Assembly: GCA_039545315.1 (NCBI GenBank)
Contig: BCIM01000016.1
Span: forward strand, 186,001-250,000
Source of the DNA: Kondoa malvinella
Taxonomy: Eukaryota > Basidiomycota > Agaricostilbomycetes > Agaricostilbales > Kondoaceae
Direction: 5' to 3'
Length of the DNA stretch: 64,000 nt
Part shown: positions 1-11,845 of the stretch, one piece after another
How positions within the stretch are numbered: position 1 is the stretch's first letter
How the letters are laid out: every line of letters begins with the position of its first letter
Position numbers and translations under genes: made by a program
The notes under the pieces: generated by a model
What the model was told of the DNA's origin: nothing
What the model saw: only the letters and a program-made list of their open reading frames with translations
The model's database searches: none

Positions 1-1215
1 AAGAGCTATCAACATGAATCTGCTTTTGGGCGAACCTTACCCTCCGTTCAACGCTGATCGTCGCGCATTGGTATGAGCTCCGCATGCTTGCAGTTTGCGA
101 TTGTTCTGAGCAATGGCTATCGCAGACTCACTCAATTTTACCGTTCTCTGGCTACCTGGATGATCAAGTGGTTTTGAACACCCAGTCGTCAACGCAGTAG
201 GCCAACACTTCTTCAGTTTCATTACTTACGCTCATCATGATACGAAAGGTATGATGGCAAGCGTCATTTCCCATATCAGAACGAGGACGCAGATGAATCG
301 AGCTATCAATGGTACAATGATCTAGTCAGTAAGTAGAATCCTCTGTCGTTCTACAGTTCGTACTGACTTCAAATACAGCCTTTCAGGATGTGGTTGGAGC
401 AGAAGGAGCCAACGGGCCGACTCTTGGGTTACAGAACGACGCGAATTATGGGATTGCTGGTAAAGCTGTCCTGTTTGATTGGGCAGGATGGATGGACTCC
501 AAAGGTAGCAAGTATGACCCTTTCTCGGTAAGCTCGCGTTAGGATGCCTTGTATGTCCTCACTATTCCAGCAGAACCGTACAATCTCGGTTTCAGAGCTA
601 CAGCAAGTTGCACAATGGCAAGGTCTCGACATTGAAAAGGCCTTTGCTAGACCTGGTGCCTTCCTCCTTGTCAGAACCGGTGTGACGCAAGCATACCGCG
701 AACTCAGCTCACAGGAGCAAATACAAATCCCATACCGATCAGATGATTATGCCTTTGTGGGTATGGAAGCCAGCGAGGTAGGATCTTCGCGCTGCCCGAT
801 GTTCCCTCGCTGACCTTCCCTATCCTTAGGCGACTCTCAAGTTCCTCTGGGATCACAAGGTCTCCCTCGTCGGATCAGATAGTCGGTACTATCTAGTCTC
901 CGATGAGTAAAGCTAAACGCACGATTCAGATCCCGCATTTGAGAAGATTCCCTTTGGCAATGCTGCTCCAAGTGGACCTGCCAGAAGCTTGCACCAGACT
1001 CTGATATCCGGCTGGGGTCTCAGCATTGTTGAGCTGCTTGATCTGGAAGTTGTCGCAGAAGTCTGCGCCAAGGAAAAGCGCTACACTTTCTTCTTTACTC
1101 TTCAGAACTTGAATGTGATGGGAGGTAAGCATCTGCTTGGATAACACGTCTACTGGCCGACTGATCATGATCCTTAGGTGTTGCAAGTCCGCCTAATGCT
1201 ATGGCGCTTCTCTAG
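1..1215 (+). CDS. Putative cyclase (PF04199 family), 5' end missing
   Basis: Seen: exons <1-70, 126-195, 249-328, 379-527, 571-777, 830-881, 930-1124 and 1178-1215 join in one frame. They show the fungal cyclase-family landmarks in order: NTQSSTQYDGKRHF (the fungal variant of the metal-site motif), FLLVRTG, GMEASEATLKFLW, VGSDNPAFE, SLHQTLISGWG, and the C-terminal GGVASPPNAMALL. Known: members are metal-dependent hydrolases related to kynurenine formamidase; many fungal ones have no proven substrate. The first exon continues upstream of the window, so the N-terminus is missing. It is convergent with the next gene, about 210 bp away. Inferred: a cytosolic metabolic enzyme of unknown substrate. 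Confidence 0.87.
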
Positions 1216-1425
1216 AGTGGAGGTAGCGATGCTTGTAGATAGTCAATTGTAAGACCAAATGAGACCGAGAACTTATATGCGTCATATGAACAGACGATGC
1301 AGATATGAATTACTACTGACTAAACAGAATATCGAAAGGTGCCTATGAACCTAAAATACAAGAGTGGCATGAGGATGCAGTGTCCTTGGTGATCTTACAG
1401 CCCGAGGAAACCCAAAGGAGTCATA

Positions 1426-4400
1426 CTAAGTTAGTCCATTGTAGTCATTCTGGCGATTTCTGAGCAAAACCCGTGAGCTTTTATACTCAGAAGGAAAACT
1501 TGGGAACTCACGCCTAAAGGCTTTTATTGACTTGCGTCTTGTGCGAGTGCTTCCACTGGGTCTAGCATCAAGCAGCGTACGCTGTACGACGTCAGACACA
1601 GCTTCGGCGGGCGGGTCGGCTTTGCGAGGGTAGAGCGGATTACCTGAGCTCTTGGGAGGTGATGATGGTATGACGGCGGTCTCCATAGGATCTGTCTTCT
1701 CGTATGTTGGAGAAGGAGCTGTAGGCGAAAGTGCTGGCCGGAACAGACTGAGAAGTGAGGCAGAGCTTGATTGTCGCTGAGAACCAAAGCTGCCCCTCGA
1801 TGGTCGTTTACTTGGCCTTTCCGCAACCCATTGTCCGTTGACCCTCAAACCCTTGTCTCCGCTGCCGTAGAGGAACTCTGACGCATAGATTGCTTGTGCA
1901 TTCTGCTCGGCAGAGGCGATAACGGGGCGAGGACGATCGGTGAAAGACGACTTCCGCGACAAACTACCAAAAACACCTCGGAGACCGGTCCACGGACCAC
2001 TGTCTTCCGGTGTGATAAGAGGTGAGGGTGGACACGTCGAAGCAGGCGAGAGGGAAGGCGTATGGAGCTCGGAAGGATGAGACGAGCCAGAAGACGAATG
2101 CGAGCCGTTTCTTGCTACGTCAGCTTGCTCAACAAAAGGCTCGTCTGATAGGATAGGTGAGTTCAGCAGGCTCTTGGTACGCATGCGGAAGGAGCCGGCC
2201 CAAGAGATCCTTTTTGAGTTGGAGGTTGCGCCTACGGTATTGCTGCGACTGATAGGTGGTGCAGCTTTGGTACTTGTCTGGACAGCGACTGTCCCAGGAA
2301 TGTCGACGCTCAATCGCCTTGCCTTGGGTATTTCGGTATTGACAGTGGGCTTGATCGTGTCAGCAAAACTTTTCCTCCTAGTTGCGGCCGGGGCGTCTCT
2401 AGTCGTAGCACTTCGTATGAGTCCTGGTTGAATAGGAGCAGAAGTCTGGCGTCTATGTTCTTTCTCCCTGAGTCGGCCGTTCGGACTTGAGCTTCTGCTT
2501 GCTGCGGTTCTTTCATGGGCCGCACGAGCCGTAAGGCATTCGTCCGAGATCACATCCGATAGACGAGAGTCGACTGTTGCGCGATTGGCAGAAGGTGTTC
2601 TTCCCAGAAATGTAAGTGTTGATTGAGAAAGGCGAGATCGAAGATGGAGGGGCATTGGAGATCCAGTAGCGACTCGCTGGTTCGATGCCTCGTCTTCATC
2701 CTCCGAAACAGCAGCCGAATGCGACGAAGGATCTGGCGATGTTGGCATTGATTGCACATCGACAGGCACGCTAGAGATGGCGGTCTCATCAAAGTGGTCT
2801 GTGTCGTCGCCGACCATTGACCACGCTTCACGGCAAACAGCAATAGCCTCGGTCAGACGCTTGATCCACAGGTTCTTCTCGGCAAGTCCGGTCGCAGCAA
2901 AGTCGAAGCGTTGATCGCCGTGCACAAGGCGGAAAGAGAAAGGCAAAGAACCTATTGACGCGTCAGATCTGGCTCCTCATGCTGAATCTGTGACAGCTCA
3001 CCTTCTTCCGAAACGCTCTCGACGTCGAATGCGCGCAAAGGTAGCCAATGTCTTGGCTCGTAGCAATCCGCTCTCCTGACTTTCACCAATACCAGATGCG
3101 TTGTGTAGAGGAAACTTCCAAGGTAAGAGACTTTGATCTGGGCATTCTCGGCTGAGGGATATCGAATGTGGTAAAGACCGCCAACGAGATGTACATAGCC
3201 CAGGACAGAGAGGAAAGTAGGCTGAATGGACTGTATGTCAAGTCAAGGTCGCTCAGACTTCAAAGAAGCCGGACCAACAAGCAGACATACCTGTGGGATT
3301 TCCAAACGTCTCGCTACCAGAGCAGACTTGCGTTCGACCTCCATTTGCGCCTTTGCCGCGTTGACTTCATCCGCAGCCACTTTGACCGCCTCTGTTGCCT
3401 TTTTGGCAGCTTGAGCAGCCTGCGCTTCATCTTCCCTTTCCACATCTACCAACTTTTCCAGCGCAATCAACATCATAGGATAGCGACAGATTCGTTGAAT
3501 AGGCTTGATGGCGTAATCTCTTATTCGCAATCTTGCACCAATACTGAGTGCTGAGGAAGGGAAGCGCATCGCTATTTGCATAGCGCAATTGTTCTGATAG
3601 GCTTCCCAGTCTACTCGTGATGCTTCGTACTGCCGTAGAAGGACCATCGCGTCGGCGTGCTTAGCACAAAAGTCAGCGTATAGTTGTAAGCTTTCCGTCT
3701 AAGCGTAGAGCAAAAGCTGATCAGCTCTTCATATTCGCGTACACAGCGGCGAGACTCACCTCAGAGAGTAAAATCTGTGATATCCTTTCCAGCGCAAGCA
3801 AAACTTTGCCATCATCCCAAGCTTCACCCAAAGTCTCATCTATCCGCCATTGCAAATCTTCATCTATCTTCTGTAGCCGCTGCAAAAAGCGCTCATGAAA
3901 CGCAAGCAAAGCATCCGCGTTTCTCCGAATAGCTGCATTATTCTCTGGCGTCGAGCATGATAGGAATGCCATAGTATCGAGATAGACCTGTTCATAAAGA
4001 GTCAGCCAGAGTCCTTTTTCTTGATGATGATGTGCTCACATGGACAAGAATTCGAAGATCTTGGACGTAACCTTCTTCTGTAGTGACTAATTCGCATAAA
4101 GTTCGATACCGTCTCTCGCTTCGATGTGCTGGTGGTTGAGGTAGATGCGCGCTTTCCGGTTGTGTCATAGATTGGACTAGAGCAGAATCGCTCATTTGTC
4201 GAACGAATTTGACAGGTTGAACATCTGGGATCGGATTCGGTCCGATCGCTGAAGGTGTAATGGCAAACTCGCTAATGTCGGCGGGTGAAGTAGGTGCAGA
4301 CAGAGCGGGAGAGGAGCGCGACCGCTTGGGTGAGATAGGGACCGAAGAGCGACGTGTTGGTAATACTACGGCATCTGGAAGCTGCGATGTGCTGGCTATT

Positions 4401-4867
4401 GGAATATGAATTTCTGCTTCTCCTTGCTCTGGCAGCACTTCTACCGCATCCTCGTCGAAAAAGGTAAACGTTGCTGCAGATCGCTTTGCGCTCGCTGGAC
4501 TAGGCTGTGGGGTAGGAGCCACCAAGTTGCCGTGGCTTGGCGTGATCTGCGATGTTGTGGGCGCGGCGGAAGTGGAAGCAGGCCAGAAGTTGGTAATCTC
4601 GTTGAGTGCGAGATGAAGAGCTTTGGCGGGAGGTGGAGAAGAGGTGCGAGAAGTATTTGATGGTGTAGCACTTCCAGACATTGAAGTCGGCGACTCGACG
4701 GTATCTTGATATAATGAAGTGCTTGATAGATTGGTGTTGAGCTTGTGAGCTTCCGAAGAAGCCATCCGAAGATGTCCCAACGAAGGCGGCTTGCAGTCAA
4801 AGTAGTGGCTATCAGCACTTCGATCCAACCCGCCGGCGATTGAGGCAGAGGGCGATAAGACTTCCAT
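1426..4867 (-). CDS. DH-PH domain Rho guanine-nucleotide exchange factor
   Basis: Seen: exons 4040-4867, 3760-3987, 3291-3698, 3002-3230 and 1426-2951 sum to 1072 codons. Residues 1 to about 245 are Ser/Pro-rich and probably disordered. A DH (RhoGEF) domain follows: it starts at RYRTLCELVTTEEGYVQDL and includes the conserved IKPIQRICRYPMML helix. A PH-like domain ends near KNLWIKRLTEAI. The last ~420 residues are again Ser/Pro/Arg-rich with many possible kinase sites. Known: DH-PH proteins load GTP on Rho/Cdc42 GTPases and control polarity and wall growth. The start is the first ATG in frame; no orthologue name can be assigned. A second DH-PH gene lies at 56.9-60.2 kb but has a different layout. 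Confidence 0.85.
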
Positions 4868-6321
4868 ATTGACTGGTGGCACAAGAACAAGTGCGATAGA
4901 GTCGAAGGACTTGCTGGCCGAGGCCCAGCCGAGAGCGTGTCTTGTAGTTCAAAGGGGATTCTTTGATGCGTTTGGCCAATGGGCGTTTGGCCGCACTATT
5001 GACTGAATGGAATACGAGGACGTGTGTTGTTGTTCCCCTCAAAGTGAATTTAGCAGTGCATTGGCTAATTCAAGCTGAGCAAATTAACGCCAAGTTTGTG
5101 TGTCGAATGGCTGAAAGAGCAGAATTCGAGGATGGACACTTGTTCAGGTACGGGAGAAGAGACCTTGAGAGACAGCAGTAGTCCAAACAGGAAGCAAAGC
5201 TCGGACCAGACTCTGGAGGTGAAAGAATCGAAACACTAAGCGAGAACTTTCGTGCTAAAGTTGTAGAGGTGGAACGTGGGCGTCGTGCAGGACTTGTACT
5301 GGCTAAGCGATTTGAGCCGTTCAGTGAGGGTATATCTGCTGAATTGATGAAGTGGGTATTTTCCACAAAGGTCGAGGTCTTGATGCAAGAGATGTTTATC
5401 GTAATTTCCGCAAAAGCTTGTTCGGGCGGCTCGTCGATTATAGTCTCGTTTGTTGTCCCTATGCACGCGGAATGATAGCACACAGCGGGAACTGTGGTCA
5501 TGCAGTGCTAGAAAAGTATTAGAGGCCCGCAGCCGAGACCATGACTGATGTCTAGAGACACTCGGCGCGCACGATAAAGGTGCCTTTTGCCTTTTCCGTA
5601 ACTTTCCCTCCTTAGCCCCAGAGCTTACCCCGGCGACATGTACCAATGCCAATCTTCTTGAGTGTTGTCACTTGGCAAATCGACCACTCGATGTTGTTGA
5701 TAACGTTTCGAGTGTATGCTCGAGCCTACTCTTCTTCGCAGTCTGTGCGCACGTCACAGCAAGGGCCTTGTAGCAGCAGGATGCCTTAGCAACTGTAAGA
5801 GGAAATTCCAGCGAGGGAGGTACTGTAAAGAGAAGCTGACTGCGAAGCAACAAGCAGTGCATTTGCCAAGATTGATGCCAGCGGATTTCGCTGTGGTTAT
5901 AAGACCAGCAGAAACGGCACGACCTTGAAGAGCTTCTGCATCTTGCTGTTAAGCCGAGAGTATCGCTGTCGGAATAGACAGCAGAACAAAAGAGAGTACA
6001 AGAGGAAATAGAAAGTAGATGGTGAGATCTGGTAAGCGCTCACGTATAGCTAAGAGCTCTGTACGTTAGAGAGCAAGACTACTACTACTGCGCAACGCGG
6101 CACAATAATTAAATAGCAGCACAAGAGAAAGAAATAGGGATGAGCAGGGGCTGAGCTCGGAAAAGTAGATATCTTGGTCGTAGAGCTCTAGCAGGCTGGA
6201 CGAAGCTTGACATGTTGTTCTATTTCCTCTTCGTGCGCCTATGCATATATACAAGACCTGCTGACAAGATTTAGCCATTCGACCAAAATTTCAGTCTCCA
6301 CAACTCACCTCTAACCAAAAG
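4868..6321. other. Intergenic region without a recognised gene
   Basis: This holds the promoter side of the reverse-strand exchange factor and the 3' side of reverse-strand mitochondrial uS13. Open frames of 60-143 codons occur on both strands, but none shows a known motif, a convincing start or a joinable exon series. No tRNA-like arm or long repeat was seen. Confidence 0.5.
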
Positions 6322-6825
6322 CTATATATTCCTCTCAACCCTATTAAGCTTCTTTGCCGTCCTCGCGTTAGTCTTCGTCCTCTGTCCATGCACCGGATAA
6401 CCCATTGCATGCCTTCGACCGGAATAACTGCCTATCGTCCTCTGATGCGCAATATTCGCTCTAACTTCTCTCCGGAGATCAGATTCAATCAATAAATTCG
6501 CTAGAGGGTCTGCCTTTGGTTCAGGTGTCGTTGATGAGGATGCTATTGAGGCGAAACCGGCTGTGGGCGTTGAAGGCATTCGAGAGGACGCAGGAGCGGA
6601 AAGCAGAGCTGATAATGCGTTCACTTGTTGTTCTGATAATTGAGAGACTTGTAATGTATCGTGTAGCTGGAGACGTCGACATATTTGCAATGAAGTCGTT
6701 GGTCCGATGCCTTTGAACGAAGTCAAGGCAATCTGTAGCGTCAATGAGTATTTGTCTGGTGAATGGTAGAGCTCCTGTACTTTTATAAGGGCTCTGTCTT
6801 TCAGTGTGACGCCTAAGAGGTTCAT
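6322..6825 (-). CDS. SWS2: Mitochondrial small-subunit ribosomal protein uS13m
   Basis: Seen: [15 protein letters not shown], then [18 protein letters not shown] (the S13 helix-two-turn-helix), and at the C-terminus [21 protein letters not shown], the basic RNA-binding tail typical of S13. Removing a 48-nt intron (6733-6780) joins IK directly to IALTS and gives about 151 residues, close to fungal Sws2 length. The intron has no stop and keeps frame, so an uninterrupted ORF misleadingly includes it. Known: the protein sits in the head of the mitochondrial small subunit near the tRNAs. A segment of about 45 residues between the helical and basic parts ([13 protein letters not shown] onward) looks like a lineage insertion. 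Confidence 0.92.
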   Translation of the reverse strand: MNLLGVTLKDRALIKVQELYHSPDKYSLTLQIALTSFKGIGPTTSLQICRRLQLHDTLQVSQLSEQQVNALSALLSAPASSRMPSTPTAGFASIASSSTTPEPKADPLANLLIESDLRREVRANIAHQRTIGSYSGRRHAMGYPVHGQRTKTNARTAKKLNRVERNI

Positions 6826-7752
6826 GTTGCTTGCTATGGGTCAAAATGCTTAAAATTGGCATGTCAAAGTCACTGCCGCGCAAAACAGCACACGGTCAAG
6901 CTATTACTATCCTCTGGAGTAAGGTCGCTGGTATGTAGCACTTGTATGCAAGGTAGCTGTGATCATCGCCTGATGCTCACATCCTGAACAGTCAGCGCCA
7001 GAAAAGTGCGCGTTTCGATGAAAGCATTGGCGCATAAGTACCTTACGCGAGAGTCAACCTGTAGAGACACGCTGAGTGCATCTTCTTGGACAGCTTATAG
7101 CTAGTCTTGGTGCCAAGCAGACCCGCTATAGTGGTGTGCTCGATGTGTAGCTGAACTGATGAAGATTGACCGTATAAGAGCACACGGAGACGCTCGCAGA
7201 TCGTCAGACATCAGGTCTACGCTAGGCAGCACAGCAGGAAGCAGTAATGGAGAAGATCAGCACCTTGTTGACGCGGATGTGGGGAAGCAATTTGATATGA
7301 CGGCTTCGATGAAGGCTGATATGGTTGGTAGACACATGGGATCCACATAGGCAGATAAAGAGAGAAAGGACGTCTGGCACTTTGATGACAGACGCCGGAG
7401 TTTGGCAGGCAGGAAAACGCCGTGGGTCCAGACCGTCTGCAAAAGGACAACACAGGGAAAGGCAGAGATGCACCAGAAGGCAAAGACAATATCGGAACAC
7501 GATTACCTTTAGCTCGCTGTCTGAGATCGAGCGTTCCTTGCCACGGGTTCAAAGTGTAATTGGCGCTTGCTTGGCTTGCTTCGCACGTCCGACGAAGATG
7601 CTCAGCTGGCCAGTGCGCGCTACAAAGACAGTTCAGATATAATTTCAAGTCTCACAAGCTGGCAAGAAAGGGAAAATTCAAGAAGATCCGTTCTCTCACA
7701 GCTCGCGCAATTTGTTTGACCTTTGCTTCTTCATCTTTAACCTTTTCAAGCA
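6826..7752. other. Divergent intergenic region, nothing recognised
   Basis: This lies between the start of uS13m (reverse) and the Skt5-like gene (forward) and should carry both promoters. The overlapping reverse-strand frames near 7217-7648 have no recognisable content. The last ~100 bp before 7753 are rich in CTTT/TTT pyrimidine runs, as in many fungal 5' leaders. Confidence 0.5.
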
Positions 7753-10371
7753 ATGCCTGGCCACTATGAATACCAACAAGATGACTACGCTGAAGCGCGG
7801 CCCGCCAGAGAAGTCTCGCAAATGTCGCTGACTGAACGGTCTGATCTGCCCCAAAGACCAGCGGTGCCCTCATCAAACAAAGGCAAACAGCCAGCGCTAC
7901 CAGATGAGCTGGACGATGATGATGACGATTTCTACTCTCCTGATACAACTTTGAACAATACGACTTTACGAGAAGGCGAGCGTCCGGTTCACATGCTAGA
8001 AAGGCCATCCTCTTTCTTTGGCGGCTTCGATTCTGGTGTCGATACTTCAAACTCACCTCTCGAACGACTTGCCCAGAATTTGAAGCTTCAGCAACAAGAA
8101 CTATACCGCTCAAGAGATCCTTCACCGGGTCCTTCTGAAGATAGTCCCGCTTGGCCTCGCGTACCTAGTGATGAAGATGTGCGACCTGATCGGCCACCGC
8201 GGCATCCTCAACATCACAGCAATCACTTTGCGCCAGATCTACCGTCGAAAGACCATTCTCGCGCCAGTTCAACGCATCAATCCGCTGCATACACGAATGG
8301 GCATTCGCAACCGTTTGAAGATGATGAAGTGTCATTGACTGCCAGTAGACCAGATTACTACCGCCAACGTACGCAGTCGACGCCCATGGACTTCATGTCA
8401 TCACGCGAAGAACCTACGCCGATACCTGGCGGCTCGGCGCGGCCACAATCAACTTTGGATCCAGCCGCTCGACCCAACTCTTTCTATGGTTTGGACAGGC
8501 CTGATCTGTATCCACAAGGTCGCTCGCTACCCATCAATGGTCTACCATATTCGCATGCTGGCGGTCCATCATCAGATCGATCTCGCTCTCTTTCCTCTAC
8601 CTCACGATCTCCTTCTACGTCAACCTTAGCACGACATGTCGATCCAGATACACAGCCTATTGCAGCCTATCTCATGGATCAATCGCATCTGAAGCCTGGC
8701 GCTAGAGCATCTCTTTTATCGCATGCCAAAACACTAGAACTCTACCGCGCCAATGTAAAGAAAACAAACGAACCAGATGTCATTTACGAATTCGCCATCT
8801 TTATGCTCGATACAGCCAAAGAGCTCGCCGACTTGGCGGGCACATCATACCTCGGCGCTTCTGTTTCTTCACCCGATTCCAACGACTCTGGATCATCCAC
8901 AAACAGTAGAGACGATATTGCAAGCCTGAATATACCCGGCACTGTAACGGAAAAGCGAGCGAAAGCGTCCATCATGTCGAAATCGAAATCTGCCGTTTCG
9001 GCATTATCAAATTCCGATTCCGTACCTGAAGCACCACCTCTAGACGCCAGTACCGCCAATGACCCACAAAAGGCTCAGGCGCATTGTCGAGCTATGCAAT
9101 TAGAAGCAGCTCAGCTTTTAAGAAAGATAGCGGATCGAGGTCATGTAGCTGCCCAAGCGCATTTGGGTGAAATGTACTCGCAAGGTCTTGGATTACCAAA
9201 AGGGAAACCGGATTATGATAGAGCTTTCCCATTGTTTGTGTTGGCGGGTAAGCATGGGAATATTGAAGCGAGTTATCGGACTGGGAAGTGCTGTGAGAAA
9301 GGTTGGGGTTGTAGAAAGGATAATCCGAAAGCTGTTCAGTGGTATAGGTGCGTTGGAGTTTTTATATCGCTTTCGAGTGATACTGAAGACTTGGGGCGTC
9401 TAGGAAAGCGGCAGCTGCTCTTCATCCGCTCGCAATGCTCCGACTTGGAATAGCAGAGATCAATGGCGAACTCGCACTACCACGTCGACCGAGAGAAGGT
9501 TTCAAGTGGCTCAAGCGAACTGCAGAATTAACAGAGACCGCTGATCCGCCTCCGCCTTCATCGATAGAAGCATTATACGAGATTGCTCGACTGCACGAGA
9601 AGGGCATCGAGCATGTCGTGTTTGTCGACTTTGATTATGCGGCGGAATGTCTGGCGAGAGCGAGCGAGTTGGGTCATGCGCCTAGTGCGTACAAGCTGGG
9701 CGAATGCTACGAGTATGGTCGGATGGGTTGTCCGCAAGATTCGGCGCTGTCGATTCACTACTACAGTGCGTTGGGTCACCTATATGCTCGTATTGAGCTA
9801 ATTGTTGGTCACGTCGCACAGATATTGCAGCACAGAAGAACCACAGGGAAGCGTGCTTTGCGTTGACAGCGTGGTATCTAGTTGGATCGCCCGGCGTGTT
9901 GCCTCAGAGTGATACGGAAGCGTACCTTTGGGCGAAGAGAGCTGCGAACATGGGTTTGCCGAAAGCAGAGTACGCAATGGGCTATTTTACCGAGGTGAGT
10001 CAAACTACAAGAATTTGGATTGAGCTGACAAGTCATCAGTCTGGTATCGGCACGCATAAGGACATACAAGAAGCGCAGACCTGGTATCAGCGAGCGGAAG
10101 AGCACGGGGACAAGCGAGCTCCAGCCCGTCTAGCTGCTTTCGCTGCGCAGCAAGCAAATATTCCCAATGGTCAGACACAACGTCCAGAGGTAAGTCTGCT
10201 TCTCTCGTGATGTAAGGTTGTTTCTGACACGCGTTCTAGTCTCAGTGCTTCCAAGACGTGAGCAATTCAAGACAACAGAAACACGCGTCTGGCCGATCTT
10301 CGCCCTCAAAACGATCTGTCTCTCTGCCCGCTGGCAAGAAGGGCACCAAAGAAGACTGCATCATCTCTTGA
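7753..10371 (+). CDS. Sel1-repeat chitin synthase activator, Skt5/Chs4-like, prenylated
   Basis: Seen: exons 7753-9347, 9404-9765, 9822-9994, 10040-10189 and 10240-10371 give 803 residues. The first ~400 are disordered and Ser/Pro-rich. They are followed by tandem Sel1 repeats: RGHVAAQAHLGEMYSQGLGL, GKHGNIEASYRTGKCCEKGWG, ALHPLAMLRLGIAEINGELA, LGHAPSAYKLGECYEYGRMG, MGLPKAEYAMGYFTEVS. The last exon is basic and ends ...KKGTKEDCIIS, a CAAX box. Known: Skt5/Chs4 proteins bind and activate class IV chitin synthase (Chs3) at the bud neck and septum, and farnesylation anchors them. Domain order and the CAAX end both fit. The final exon is easily missed because it starts after an intron that contains a stop in the read-through frame. 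Confidence 0.9.
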
Positions 10372-10906
10372 TACCAAAATACTGTCAATATACACCCACA
10401 GCACAAATCCACTCATTCAAAACAAGCATTAGTTTACATGTCGGTATTAGTATACGATCGCCGGCTTCGTTGTCGCGCAAACGGACTTTCCTTATTTGTT
10501 CTTAGAGACGCATTAGCATTACAGTTGTAATAACACGTTCAAAGCAAAGTCATCCTCTTTCGAAGTTGGATCATCCCTTGATCCCGTTCCACGATGATAT
10601 GGACTCTGCAATCAGCTAGCTGCTACGTATGCCTGGGACTCTAGTACAGTCTGCAACATCGTTTTGTCAAGAGCTTTCAAAGACGCAACAGCAACTTGGC
10701 AAATTGGCCTACCCTGCCTTACTCTGCACGAATGCTGTCGCGCTGCTTGCTACTTAGCCTGAGCATCCGGAAGCTCGCAAGATCACTCGATAGCTATTAG
10801 CCAACAGAGAAGCAAGGCGAGACCGAGACAGCGAGGCAGTGGACTATCTCGTCTTCTCTCGGTCTGTTCCAGCTTGCTCTTGACGGCGACAAAGCCTCTC
10901 GACAAG
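10372..10906. promoter_or_regulatory. Upstream region of the first Met-Gly-Ala gene
   Basis: No coding feature seen. The part from about 10831 to 10884 resembles 13855-13913, upstream of the second Met-Gly-Ala gene: GAGGCAGTG, then CTCGTCTT, a short pyrimidine-rich stretch, then CAGCTTGCTCTTGAC in the same order. This suggests a duplicated promoter or leader. Confidence 0.45.
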
Positions 10907-11413
10907 ATGGGCGCTACGACTTCTCGGTCTGCAGTCAAAGCTGGTACGAGACTACCTGCTCCAAGCCATGGCGGCCAGTTGGCTAGAAGACCTGTTGCAA
11001 CTGCTGCTATGCATCCCGATGAAAATCATCCTCCTCAGATACCAGTCAACCCTGGTAACAGGCGTCCAGTAGTCAACCATAATCCGCAGAAGCCGCGTGG
11101 ATGGCAAATGTCTGCAGCTCCTCGTCCGTCCAGCCAGCCTCCGCCGTTGCCGCAATATCAAATTGCTCGTCCGATCTTCCAGGCAGTCTCTGACTCTAAT
11201 CCATATGGCTTGTCAGCCACGATGTCAGCCGGCCCTGATGACCATCCTCTCAACTATTTGGCATCGCATGGGAATCTCAGAAACAGCAACTTCGATTCGC
11301 TGCATAATCCTCATAAGCATCATGCCATTTTGTCGAGCTCGTACCACCAGCACAATCAGCACAATCAGCCCAATGTTACCTATGGTCCTGGTATACCCTA
11401 CTTCCCGGAGTAA
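10907..11413 (+). CDS. Small Met-Gly-Ala protein A, function unknown
   Basis: Seen: a single open frame of 168 codons starting MGATTSRSAVKAG. An upstream in-frame ATG at 10874 is possible, but the MGAT start matches the sister gene at 13957. Position 2 is Gly with Ser at position 6, compatible with N-myristoylation. The rest is low complexity: Pro/Arg-rich in the middle, His/Asn-rich near the end, ending GPGIPYFPE. No known domain, signal peptide or membrane segment. Not recognised. The upstream sequence resembles that of the second gene, so the two may be old tandem duplicates with little protein similarity left. Confidence 0.5.
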   Translation: MGATTSRSAVKAGTRLPAPSHGGQLARRPVATAAMHPDENHPPQIPVNPGNRRPVVNHNPQKPRGWQMSAAPRPSSQPPPLPQYQIARPIFQAVSDSNPYGLSATMSAGPDDHPLNYLASHGNLRNSNFDSLHNPHKHHAILSSSYHQHNQHNQPNVTYGPGIPYFPE

Positions 11414-11845
11414 ACCCTACTGGAGTGAGTTCACCGTTGTAGAGACATGAGACGTACAGACCTGATAGAGCTTTCGCGTAGATGAGCCGCTGGACGGCCA
11501 GTAGGCGATCTCGGGCGTACGCTGCTTTGATCATATAACGCGCGATGTAGTTGTCCTTTCGTGTAATGCATCTAGAGAGTCATTCATAGCCGTCATAGCC
11601 TCACAAGCTCAGATCCTGGTCTTTGACCACTTGAGGGTAGTTCTGACAGGTCGGCAAATGATCAGCCCAGTGATCGGATTACAGTAGGATGGCCTCTTCA
11701 GATAGTAAATACAATACATAAGGGCTGCAACCAGACACAATCGTTTTCCGCATTCTTGCAGTCTTTCTGCCCAGCAGCTATAGCCTGTTCCTGATTGCTA
11801 AGCGAAGGAGAGTGCTTCACGCTCTCTCAACCTGCCATTGAGAGG
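11414..11845. other. Intergenic, convergent 3' ends, nothing recognised
   Basis: This lies between the end of the small protein A gene and the proposed 3' end of the reverse-strand F-box gene. No coding series, repeat or RNA gene could be supported. Confidence 0.4.

Noticed and set aside
2174..2431. Forward hydrophobic 85-codon frame inside the first exchange factor
   Set aside because: It is fully antisense to the Ser/Arg-rich part of a well-supported exon; hydrophobicity reflects the complement of Ser/Asn codons.
5070..5652. Two overlapping reverse-strand frames of 138-143 codons
   Set aside because: No motif, no matching splice partners, and low-complexity composition typical of chance frames in this region.
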